A stretch of DNA of 64,000 nt from Pardosa pseudoannulata (lineage: Eukaryota; Arthropoda; Arachnida; Araneae; Lycosidae), in the NCBI GenBank assembly GCA_032207245.1, contig CM063502.1:119573038-119637037 (forward strand). The letters are read 5' to 3'. How positions within the stretch are numbered: position 1 is the stretch's first letter; each line of letters begins with the position of its first letter. The notes under the pieces are model-generated. The model did not search any database. It saw nothing but the letters and a program-made list of their open reading frames with translations, and had not been told where the DNA came from. Shown here one piece after another: positions 1-11,000 of the stretch. The translations under genes and the position numbers were made by a program.

Positions 1-860
1 TCAGTAGAGTATAAAATTTTGTCGAAATGTTTACTGTAACAATATTATTTTTTTTACTAATGGGAGCAATTTTGTCAGTCACCTTTAGTGTAGTTACTCT
101 ATCAATCAGTTTCTCATTGTGCAAATAAATTAGGAATTTAAATTTATTAAAGAAATCAGCTCCTAAAATACCTTTATTAATTTTGACCACTATAAATGGA
201 AATTGAAATTCATACCTCCTTAGTCCAAAATCAAGTAATATCATTTTTATACCATATGTTTCAATTTTGGTAACATTTGTTGCATACAACTGGAAATCCA
301 TGGATTGTTTATCTTGAGATGATGTGGGTAAAATGCTAACATCTGCACCACTATCCACTTAAACACACACTTTTGGTTTTTTAATCTCTTATAATTAAGC
401 AAAATCGACAATGTTCTAGATCATTATTGACATTTGAGCTTTCTGCATTCTCTGTTCATTGTCATTTCCCTGATTAGATGACATATCAGTTGACTAACTG
501 CATGGACGCATCAGTTGACTAACTGCATAGATCAGTACATTCATCCTGATGGTATTTGTTACAAAAACAAAAATGATAAAAACAGTATCATCCTTTAGGA
601 TTAAATTTTTTCCTAGAAGTAAAGTGAGATTATCTGGCAGATTGATAGTTGTACCAAAATCATAGTATCATTATATGATGAATAGTCATTTGAGAAATTC
701 ACTCTTCAAGGGATTGAGTTTTCATTATCAGTTCTGTATTTCAGCAATTACCAGTTGTTGTTACACTGCTAATCTCATTAGAGGGTGTCATATCTAAAAT
801 TTTATCAGCCATGATCGCTAATTTTGTCTTCAAGGTATACAATAGAGATTGTCATATCTA
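1..860 (-). pseudogene. Decayed Ty3/gypsy gag-protease fragment
   Basis: Read on the - strand this is a broken piece of an LTR retrotransposon polyprotein. An aspartic-protease motif VDSGADVSIL sits at about 359-330, followed downstream by GILGADF at about 171-152, the second conserved protease block of Ty3/gypsy elements. Farther upstream (about 860-780) a gag-like stretch with MADKI and ISSVTTT precedes a region with stops where a zinc knuckle would be expected. A stop codon lies just before the protease Asp and others are scattered, so it cannot make a polyprotein. It runs off the left edge of the window, so reverse transcriptase and integrase cannot be judged. No LTR is seen. It differs clearly from the better preserved Ty3 copy at 20-27.7 kb. 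Confidence 0.7.
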
Positions 861-949
861 TCTTATGCCAACATATCTTCCTTATGAGGAATAAATTCCT
901 CTATTGCACCGTGCCAGGAATTTTGTGCATTTAACTAGGTGCATTAAAA

Positions 950-1300
950 CTGGATTGAGGTGTATTATGGGATATGATGTCAATGTACACCACTTAGTTT
1001 GGGACAGTAATGACTGAAACAAAAGAGGTGAGGAACTCTTAGAATTTATTTTGAGTAATGATCTAAATAACCTTATCTTAAGCAATAAGCGCACCTTTGT
1101 TACAAAAAAACAGGATTGAAGTCATCAACATTACTTTTTGTAATGGCAGGGCTTCCAACCTGATAAGTAATTGGCATGTTTCTGATCAGATTATGTTATC
1201 TGATCACAAATTTATTCAAATGAATCTTTCAGACCCTGCAATAACACCAAGGCAGGACATAAGGAATCCCAGGAAAACCAACTGGGATTTATACCGGGAG
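950..1300 (+). pseudogene. LINE endonuclease fragment
   Basis: Reads MGYDVNVHHLVW near 967-1002, the GxDxNAHHxxW block of apurinic-type LINE endonucleases with the catalytic Asn region, then LLEFILSNDLNN and a terminal block ending SDHKFIQMNLSD (about 1198-1233) that carries the SDH catalytic signature. A frameshift separates the first and last blocks. The coding frame is cut at 1300 by the hAT-type insertion and resumes after 2570. Confidence 0.7.
1293..1300. repeat. 8-bp target site duplication (left)
   Basis: ACCGGGAG immediately left of the hAT-type terminal repeat; identical to 2563-2570. Confidence 0.9.
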
Positions 1301-1481
1301 CAGGGTTGGCTTAATTTGCCCAACCCGAAAAAACCCAGGTGGGTTTTTTAAAAAAAAAAAAAAAACCAAGTGGGTTTTTTCAAAATCATTATTTAAAATT
1401 CCACATATTTAACTAATAGTAGAAATATTGAGTTAAATCTATAATATATATTACATATTTCATCTTTGACAATGAGAGTAG

Positions 1482-1522
<41 letters not shown>

Positions 1523-2562
1523 GAGGAGGTCTAAACTGCTAGAACAAAAAACGAAAACTTAAAAAAATTTTCAGAGAAAAATAGTCATTTGTATAACAAA
1601 TATAATGAAAAGATTATAGAAACAATTAAAAACCAAAACAACCAGTATTTCTGCCAAGATGGTGAAAACTGACATCTTTCAGCCAATATTAAAAAGAAAT
1701 AATATGGCTAAAAAAGAATTACCCAGAGAGCTTGAGTATATTTACAAGAACATAAACAAATTAGAACTTTCTATATTGTATACAACTTATTCTAAATGTT
1801 ATCCAGTCAGTGATATAAGTTTCTTTATCAGCTGTTATGATATAAGGGAAAAACTTGTTCATACAAACAATTGACCGATTAACTGTTATCTTGAAACAAG
1901 GGTATTTTAATATGATTTAGTGATATAAAATTAAATTAGTATGTAAAATTCTAAATAAAAACATTAAACTTTTATGAAATTGGTTTTAATTTTTCCCTCT
2001 TATATAGATACAAGTGTAATAAATGTGATTATTAAATAAATACTGATCTATGACAAATTAATTTATGCATAGGAGTATCCCATGCTTAGGGGTAAAATGA
2101 CAAGATATTCTTTATTGATTGTTGATAAAAGATTGACTATCCATTATATATATGTTTCTTTACTCACATTTAAAAATCAAGATGTAAAAAACCTAATAGT
2201 AACTGAAAATCTCATTTAAATTTTAAGATATTTTATTTGTTAGAAAAATTTTAGAATATGTAAAAAATAATTTATTTTAAAATTTCAAAATTTTTTTTAA
2301 TTAAAGCAAAAATTTCTTCTGCATAACTTAAAATTGATTTTTTAAATTTTTAACTTTAAAAAGTGACTAACATTTTTAATTTATTTTGATCAAGCAATTA
2401 TATATCCTGTCCTCTTACATATAAATTATAGAGACAAAACCCTGATAAAACCCGAAAAAAAGAAAAAAAAAACCTGATAAAACCCGAAAAAACCCCAAAA
2501 ACCCTGAAAAAACCTACTGGGTTGAGTTTTTTCTGAAAAAACCCGGGTTTTTGCCAACCCTG
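1301..2562. mobile_element. Non-autonomous hAT-type DNA transposon
   Basis: The element begins CAGGGTTGGC and ends GCCAACCCTG, a perfect 10-bp terminal inverted repeat, and is flanked by the perfect 8-bp duplication ACCGGGAG. An 8-bp duplication plus a CAGGG terminus is the hAT signature. Both ends carry subterminal AACCCG/CGGGTT motifs separated by A or T runs (1318-1370 and 2445-2550). No transposase-like reading frame is visible in 1262 bp; the interior is AT-rich with a 37-base T run near 1481-1517. It interrupts the endonuclease-RT linker of the LINE. Confidence 0.9.
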
Positions 2563-2570
2563 ACCGGGAG
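2563..2570. repeat. 8-bp target site duplication (right)
   Basis: ACCGGGAG, the right partner of 1293-1300. Confidence 0.9.
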
Positions 2571-3620
2571 GAGCTAAGACTTCTCTTATCAGGTAACCTT
2601 GTTAAATTCAGTTCCTTTGTTGATATTAAACTGGCCATTGGTACTGTTCAATACTCCATACATCATCCCGGCTCTACTTCCTTTATTTGTGAAGGATTTA
2701 TAGATCCTGCCTGGTATATGGTTATGATCCAACTGCCTAGTATACCTGTAAGGTGATATTTATACCAAAACCAGTCAAACCTTCCTATAGTGAAGCAAAA
2801 GCCTTTAGGCCAATAAATCTTACTTTATTTCTCTTAAAAACATTAGAGAAATTAAAAGATATCAGAGATAAGATCCTAAGTTTCTCCCTACTCTCTAAAC
2901 AACTGCATGCATATATGCCTGGTAAATATATTGATGTTGCCTTTTATAAATTGTTAACAATTCTAGATGCAGTAAATGGTAAAGAAAAGGCACTTGTGGC
3001 TTTTCTTGCCATGGAGGGTGCCTTTGATAAAGTACTTACTGATGTCATACTGAATGTATTAATTTGGAGAAATGTCAGTCCTTTAGTGTACAATTGGATT
3101 TAGTAGTCTGCTTTCCAAGAGATTATTTCTGGCATCATAGTTAAGTGATACAGTTAGAGTAATAAATTGCAAGGGTTGTCCACAGGGAAGTGTTTCGTCA
3201 TCTCTTTTGTGGAGCCTTGTCGTTGATTAATTACTCAATAATATTAATTTTCTAGGTCTCAACTGCATCGATTATGCAGATAACATCACGTTGGTAGTAA
3301 GAGGCAAATTCCAGAATACTGTAGTTGACCTCATGAATACTGCCTTAAAGAATGTTGAAAAGTGGTATAGAGAGGTTGATCTAACAGTTAATCGTGATAA
3401 GACAAATCTCATTCTATTCACCAGAAAAAGAATCAAGGATATGCCAGTAATAAAATTTAGTTCAGAACTGGCATATTCTAATGAGGTAAAATACCTTTGA
3501 ATTACTTTTGATAAGACTTTAACATGGAATAATTATATCAAACAATACACCAACAAGGCTAAAAGAATTTTTTGGGCTTGTAGGTATGCAGTTGGTTTAA
3601 ATTAGGGCTTAATACTAATC
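2571..3620 (+). pseudogene. LINE reverse transcriptase fragment
   Basis: The stretch 2753-3103 reads FIPKPVKPSYSEAKAFRPIN, the start of a LINE reverse transcriptase, then KALVAFLAMEGAFDKV (the palm A block; usual form is FLDIEGAFD, so the first catalytic Asp is lost here). After a stop and frameshift, GCPQGSVSS (about 3173-3200) and YADNITLVVRG (about 3274-3306, for the usual YADDI) follow, then LTVNRDKTNLILF and EVKYL near 3383-3500. The altered YADD and stops make it inactive. Confidence 0.8.
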
Positions 3621-3975
3621 AAGGCTCACTGGATCTACATTAAAGCAATTATTGTTGTATCTTCCTACCAAATAATCTAGTAATCTTACCTCAAAAGAGG
3701 GCGATATGTGCACATTTTACAATTTGAAAAATTGTACCTATATTTGTTCTGTTGTCAGTTCTTTATTATGTTGTTAAACTGTTACATTGAATAAAAACTT
3801 AAAAAACTGAAAATGCAGAACACACTGGATTACTCCAAAATAATAGTGTAATACCTGGATTCATAATAATCATTCCATTTATAACTTATGGGTCTATTAC
3901 CTGGTAGGATAAAAACCTGTCAAATTACAATGGTAAAAGAACTTGCTAGTCGTCAAAGAATGGCTACTGTAACTA

Positions 3976-3986
3976 GTGTCATGAGG
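3976..3986. repeat. 11-bp target site duplication of SINE (left)
   Basis: GTGTCATGAGG, identical to 4165-4175; it is LINE sequence (codons for a VMR motif) duplicated by SINE insertion. Confidence 0.9.
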
Positions 3987-4164
3987 TTTGGTTTGGTTTG
4001 GAGTTCTACAGTCTACTTTTTACAACACGAGGGCTAATGAGACTGGGACCTACTGCTTAAAGCCGATTCCGAACGGCTACAAGCATCGATGCCACTGTGG
4101 GATTCGAAACCATGAACTCCGGTTCCGAAGGCCAGCACCCTAACCATTCGTCCATCGTTTAGCT
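3987..4164 (-). mobile_element. tRNA-derived SINE, family A, with TSD
   Basis: On the - strand the head reads as a tRNA-like RNA polymerase III promoter: an A-box region around GACGAATGGTTAGGGTGC and a B box GGTTTCGAATCCC about 40 bases on. The body contains a conserved GGCTTTAAGCAGTAGG block and the 3' tail is CCAAA repeats (TTTGG on the + strand, 3987-4001). A perfect 11-bp duplication flanks it. The same family recurs at 48307, 52735, 52975, 60211 and 61799. Confidence 0.88.
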
Positions 4165-4175
4165 GTGTCATGAGG
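4165..4175. repeat. 11-bp target site duplication of SINE (right)
   Basis: GTGTCATGAGG, partner of 3976-3986. Confidence 0.9.
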
Positions 4176-4640
4176 ACAACCCCCTGACAAACATTATAAT
4201 TGCTTCTGGGGCTACTACCTGCACATAAACAAGTAGAAATGGAAGTTATTCTTCATTTTCGAAGGTTGAAATTTCTAAAACTTTGGAAAAGTGCTGAAAA
4301 ATCCTTGTATAAATTCAATACACAGATTATTGAACATCCTTTCCTCATGATGGGATCTAACTGGATGTGAAAAATTTACAGTTATTTTCCCATCCCGATA
4401 TGAGTGGCAAAGCCCTAATGCTCAGGCAGATGACATATGGTTCACAGATAGTTCTAAAACATCACCTGGAACTGGGTCTGGAACTTTCTGCTTCACCATA
4501 AAAATCAAGGTCTTTTTTCTCTTTGGGCAAACTAGTCTCTGTTTTTCAAACTGAGATTGCAGCAATTCTAGCCTATGTAAATAACTGTCTTGCCAGAAAG
4601 GTTGCTAACAAGATAAGCTGTGTTCTAAATAATAGTTTAT
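4176..4640 (+). pseudogene. LINE C-terminal region with RNase H fragment
   Basis: After the SINE the LINE continues with a MRTTP-like join, then HPDMSGKALMLRQ in one frame and DIWFTDSSKTSPGTGSGTF (about 4431-4487) in another, the first catalytic-Asp block of the LINE RNase H (usual DIWFTDGSK). Later pieces VFQTEIAAILA (about 4537-4570) hold the catalytic Glu block. Several frameshifts. The sequence fades into AT-rich DNA after about 4640. Confidence 0.7.
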
Positions 4641-5024
4641 TAGCTACTTAAAATGGTAAAATGTTTAGGTATAAACCATGAATATAATCTTATGTATCAG
4701 TTTGTACATTTTTACTATTCAGTATATTTAAAATGTTAGTGTATTCTTTATTTGTTTGTAAATTTTAATTATAATGTTGTGTAAAAATCTCTATGTTAAT
4801 TTTATCTATTAAAAAAATTTTTCATTAAGGCTCCAAGAAATCAGTGATGTCATAATCTTAAATCATTAAGAAATGTATTAATATGTTATCTAAAGTTTGC
4901 TTCATTAAAAGTTTAAAAAGAGAAAAAATTTAAATGACTAAAAGAGTGAAAATATATGTTCATATCAGTAGCATTAACTTTTTTTTTTATCTAAAATTAC
5001 TTTTATTTTGTATTTAATATTTAG

Positions 5025-5096
5025 CGAAAAATTAAGACAACATGTTTTCCTGATGTACATTTTATAGTTGGAAGATTTAGATTCTTGTGCCACAAG
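5025..5096 (+). CDS. ABTB1: ABTB1-like exon a (start of second BTB)
   Basis: Acceptor TTTAG before 5025 and donor AAG|GTAATA after 5096; 24 codons, phase 0 at both ends. Encodes PDVHFIVGRFRFLCHK, the first strand of a BTB fold. Upstream exons were not found. Confidence 0.88.
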
Positions 5097-8000
5097 GTAA
5101 TATTTTTAATTATTTATTTCAATTTTTTAAAACTATATTATAGTTCAGTTATATGGTTGAATTTTACTCATTTTAATTTAAAAACAAATAATGAAAAATA
5201 TTTTAATTTAAATAAGCAATTTAAATATAATTCATCATAATACTGTAGCTATAGGCATAATCTCTAATTTTAATTACTAAACTCTTTTGTATTGGTAAGT
5301 TTTAGTTCTCAGTGAGTTTTAAGAAATCTATACTATGGCTCAGTCTTTTTTTAGCTCTAATTATTTGGAAAGTAAAGGGATAACAAATTTTGAAACTTAT
5401 TGCTTTTCTTTCAGAATTTTTCAATTTTGAAAATAATTATTTTTTTTTCAATTCTAAAATGCATATCTTTTCTTTGGCCCCATCGTTCAATAAAAGAGAC
5501 TCACAGTGCTGATCATACTATTGTTTACAAACATAAGGACTAAATTTTTATATTGCACAATTGTATATATTCCATATGTGTTCATTAATTGTGTATTTTT
5601 CTCACTTTGATTATTTTTATGAATCTTTCATGTCGTAAAATATTGTTTTCAGAGAATGGGTTCTATGTTGACACTTTAATTTTATATTCAGCAAAGTTCT
5701 TTTCCTCCCTATAAGTAATTTTCAAAGACATAAACATAAGTGTTTACATGCAGAGTAACATAAAATTTTCTGTCATTGATTAGAGTAATATTTGTGTAAA
5801 CAATGTTTTAAAATTTTTTTCTTGCTAATGATAATTATGATCAACTAAATTTTCAAAAAGTATATTTACGTATCTTTTTTACATTAATAGTTCTATGCCT
5901 ATTTAAAATTCATTTTACACAGATTAAATATTTCATTTTAACATTTGCTTAACCCTTCCCTGTTTTGCGCGTATGCCGTACGGGCACAGCTTTCGGGCCT
6001 TTACTGATTTGCCTGTACGCCATACAGGCAATCTGATTTCTATTTTGCTTGCACTGTTTCAGCCGTATTTTTTCCAATTTTAGTAACAAATGTTTCGTAT
6101 AGATGTCCAGTAAATGATAGTTTACAGTTTATTGTATTTTCTACTCTGATTGGTTCAAAAGTGGGGGGGGTTGCATGTTTTGTATCAGAAGGCGAATTGT
6201 TATCTTTCACAATTGTAAGTGTATAGCTTTCTGATTATATTTTACTAACTGCCTGATAAATTTGTTAATGTAAGAGTTGAATAATATATTTTTACTTTTA
6301 AATAATGGATAATTCAGAGCATATGGAGCTAATTTCTTGTGATTCGAACTGTGACTCAGAATCAGAAACTGAATTATCTGTAAATGATAGTAGCGAAAGT
6401 TTACTAGATGATCTGGATAGTAGTGACTCTGATAGTAGTACAGATGAAATCAGTCAAGCAAGACAATTTTTTTTAAATTAATTGTGATAATCCTTTGGAT
6501 CCGCTCCTAGATTTGCTTTCACTGGAATTTCAAAAATTAACTTGGATATTGATGAGACTAAAGGTAAACTTCAGTTCTATGATGCTTTCATAGAAAGAAG
6601 AAAAGGTGTAATAAATTCTTAAAAATATTAGGCATGTTAATTTTAATGGCATATCTGTACTTTAAAATGTATAATAAACAAAAAAATGCAATAAAAAAAT
6701 GTGACTTTTTTATTTTTTATTTTATTTTATTTTTTTTTTTTTGACCAAGTTCTGGAAAAAAAAAAAATGAAAGTGTCAAAAGGTTAAAATAGCCACTTCA
6801 AAATTATCCATTTTCTTTTATTTATAAATTTTCTAGAATTTCTCAATGCCTGGTAGGTTGTATTTTTTTATACCTTGCAAGATTACCTTATAAATTTGGT
6901 TTGATATAAAGCACTGGTCTACCTTCTGGAAGAGAAATTTAAAATAAGCTCTCCTTCCATAAAATAACACAAAAATGTATTAATTGCAGAGATTTCAAAG
7001 CAATATGGTACATATGCCATGTGTTTTGTAAAGTAATTTTTTTCTATTGTACACATGACAAAAGTACAAATAGGAACAGTAGCAGCTGAGAGATTTTTTT
7101 AATAAGTCTATGAATAGTGAAGCAAATTTGCATATAATATGCACAATTTATTTTAAAAATGATGTTGAAAATAATACAAATTCTATATAAAATATTTCTA
7201 TGAAAGCCAAATTTTGGAATTGAATGTATATTAAATGGTTGATGCGTAAATTTCCTTTACTCAGCATTATTAAATAAAAGCATTAGCATAAAATATCTAT
7301 TTAGTATTTTGATGCATGTAGAAAATATTTATTTTGCACATAAGAAAATATAAATGTATCAAGTTCATGAAAAAGGGTAATAGAAAAATAAATAATAGGA
7401 TTTTGTATGTATATGTATTTAAAATTAAATGTAACATACTTCCATGTGTATGTGAAGAAGGCTTAAAATAATTATCATTTTGTAATAAAGATTTGCAATG
7501 AATTATTAATAGCTGCAGATAGAATTCCTATTAAAAATTTGCTAATTGAATCAAATTTTCTTATTATCCTCATTTTTTGTTTATTTTTATTAAAGAATTT
7601 ATTATATTATTATGATTTAACTATTCAGTATTTATTTAATTTTTTCATAAAACTTCTTTTGTAGGTTTTGGTTTGTGAAAGATCAAACTATTTAAAAGCA
7701 TTATGTGCTGATCACTTTTCTGAGTTTCATTACTGTCCAAGATATGGTGTTCAAGTGGTAACGCTCCATGAAGTAGATCCTGTTCCTTTTGTTAAAGTAC
7801 TGCAGTATATATATACAGATTCATGTGATGTAAGAACGTTGGTTTGTGCATTATCAAATATTTGAATATTTTTATCTAGTATAAAATTTTTATTTCTAAA
7901 CCTTTCACCTCAAGTGTTTCTTTCCTTTATTTATTTCAAAATAAGAAATTTTTTGTAGAATAAAATTAAATGAAATTTAAAATTTCTGATGCATAAAAAA

Positions 8001-11000
8001 GAGGGAATTCCCTAAATCTAGAAATTAGACTTTAACTGATGAAAATAATTAATGAAAATAGCATTTTTACTTATCTATATAGGAAAAATCTTGATTTCTT
8101 TGTAGATATGAACCACTTATAACTCTATGCATTGATAGAAATATTTACAAAGCAAAATATTTTTATATAAATATATTGTCAATGCTTTTATAACCACTAA
8201 CAGTAATGAAAAAAATTATCCTAAGATTTAAATTATATATTTCAACAATCCAAAGAATGACTAATAATAACAAAACTCTTGTATCCCTATATAAGACTTT
8301 TATGTACAGTTACAATAAAGTTATGGTACATATTGATATATACATATAATATCAAAGTTAGAGTTATTATAGACTTTTATTGAAAATCATTTATTTGCTT
8401 AATCATTTACCAATAGTACAAAATTGTCTTCTCCTCACCTCCTCACTTGTTCTGCAAAGAATTTCATTTTTGCATTTAAAACTCAGGAGAGAGCATACAT
8501 CCAGTTGTTACTTGCTGGTATATATTAATATAATACCTAATAACAATTTTAATAAAAAATATATATTTTTTTAACAGTTAGAAAGTATAATCTACTTTCT
8601 AGAAGTAAATAAACAGAAGCTAAATAGTATTTATCTGGGTTTTACCATTTTCCAAAATCATTCCTAAAATTAATATCTAGCTCAAAGGTTACATAAAATT
8701 ACTTTCCAGTGTCATTTATTCATATCATCAAGTTATGCAGTTGTATAAAAATTTTCGCATTGAAATCACATTTCAATAATAATAATAATAATAATAATAA
8801 TTTTAATAATTTTAATATGTTTAAATTTGGAAGAATAAAAGGAACTAGTTAAAAGTAAAAATGTAAAATAACTCCAATGCCCCATCTTAAGACTAATGAA
8901 AATGCAGATAAATATTCAAGAAAGTAAAATGTCTGATTCTAAGCAAAACTCCACCTGTTCAAGAATCTCTTGTATCGAAACTTGGGATGTCTTTTGATAC
9001 TGTAAATAAAATAATTTATTAAGATTTGAAGTTAAAAAATTTGTTTACACCTAAAACTTATCTTCCTTTGCCAAAGTATGTTGTAAATATAAAAACAAAT
9101 TTTAATTAGATAAATTACATGATTATCTTCTATGCTGATGAATAAAAATTTTTAGTTACAATGAGAAATACATGTGATTATGAGATTGTAATTTAAAAAA
9201 AAAAAAAAAAAACTAATTTTCTATTGCTTAATTGATGAATGCTTATAGGCCTTCATTTCTGTACTAACAAGTTTCCAAAAGAGACATGATAGTTTCATAA
9301 TTTTGTTACAATATAAAATTAAAATTCTAAGTATTCTTAAATTCTAAAATAAATCAAAAATTAAACCACTGAACTATTATTAAAATAATTTCTATAAAGC
9401 ATCAGTAATATTCTGTATATGTATTACTTCTTGGAGGAGCTATAAATCCAGAATCTCTATATATTTTTCTTTTTTAGTACTATAAAGTTATACGGTAATA
9501 GAAGGGATAAACAATTAAGAGTTACAAGATATTTTTGCACATAGTATTAAGTTGCAATAGCTTGTTTAAAATTTTTTCATGGTATTTTAATCATAATTTT
9601 ATTTTTTTTAAATATTAAACAATATTAAAACAATTTTTGTTGCGTTTATTGTATGAATGAAGCTAGAAAGACCTGTATACTTATAAACAATTGTTCATAT
9701 TTAACGTTTTAATTTAAATTATTTGAAAAAGTATGGTAGTTATTCATAATATTATGGTTTTATGTTTCTCAATAATTCAGTTCTAATTCATACTACTGTA
9801 GGAAATATCAGTTTAGAATAATGACTTTACTACACTGAAATGCATAGCTCCATTAAAATGCTAAGATTAGAGATAATCTTACCAAATAATGCTACTTGAT
9901 AAAATTGACTCATTAATTTTTATATTATCTATGCAATAGAAAAAATTTCATCTGTATAATATTTGTTTCTGTTAGTTTGGTTGTATTTTAATGTAAATAA
10001 TATATGCATGGAAGTCATAACTTGATTGCAATATTACTTTGAGTTTTATAGACATTTTTATCTTTTTTATTACTATTATTCTATAAATTTTCTAGAATTA
10101 TATTTTTTCATTTCAGCTGTCATCAACAAATGCCCTTGATGTGTTATGCCTGGCTGATATGTTTATGTTGTCTGGCTTAAAAAGGTTATGTTCTTTTAAA
10201 ATAATGGAAAACATAACTACAGATAATGTTATAAGGGCATATAGATGTTCAGTACTATTTGATATGCAACTTTTAGAATACCAGTCTACAAAGTACATGT
10301 TGTACCATTTTGATGAGGTGTGTAGAAACAATTATTTTTTGTAATTACTAATTATTATCTAACAGGATAATCCAGTGTTGGTTCTTTTTTATTTATTTAT
10401 TCTGAATAAATATTTCTGTTTTAGTTTACTCTTAGTCTTTTGATAAATTTTAATCTTGTTTTAAAATTAAGTAATCATGTCCTTATAATCTTTAAAAATA
10501 TAATTCAATAAATATAATTATAGGACACATATTTTAAAATGTTCTGTTAAATATTATAACAGCAAGTCCCGTATATAAACATTAATTCGGAAGTGAGCAG
10601 TACATCACATACAGTAGCTAAAATGCTCTTTTATGACCAATAGTAGTTTTTTTCTGTTTAATAAAAGTGGCAGTTATAAAGTATTATATTGTTATAATAC
10701 ATAAATAGTGAAGAATTTCAATTTATACTATACACAGTTTAATAATATAAACTGTATTAATTAGTCCATTTATAACTTTTTCAAGGTTTCATACATGTAA
10801 TAAATCATCTGCATAATTAATTTCTGTTTTTAAAATTACAAAAAAATGTCTTTCAATCAATCATGTAAAAAGTAATTTATTTTATGCAAATAACATTTTA
10901 ATTACTTGCATATATGTAATTTTGTTTATACCAGAATTTCAGATTAATTCTTTAGCTCTTTTTTTTAATAACATTCTTCATATAAATTAAAAAATATAGC

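Larger units (their letters stand above)
865..4640 (+). mobile_element. Dead non-LTR retrotransposon (Jockey/R1/I-like), split by two insertions
   Basis: Translated pieces in order match an endonuclease, a reverse transcriptase and an RNase H domain, the order of Jockey/R1/I-group LINEs. A hAT-type element (1301-2562) and a SINE (3987-4164) are inserted in it, each with target duplications, so the LINE is older than both. It is full of stops and frameshifts. No poly-A tail or target duplication for the LINE itself was recognised; its left edge abuts the gypsy remnant and its right edge fades near 4640. The clade is uncertain: the terminal RNase H argues for R1/I-like rather than strict Jockey. 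Confidence 0.75.
5097..7664 (+). other. ABTB1-like intron with piggyBac derivative
   Basis: AT-rich intron. Apart from the piggyBac-type element at 5953-6783 I see no exon, RNA gene or clear repeat in it. Confidence 0.6.

Noticed and set aside
2400..2545. AACCCG-rich stretch as an interstitial telomere-like repeat
   Set aside because: Units are irregular and belong to the subterminal region of the hAT-type element; not a (TTAGG)n telomere repeat.
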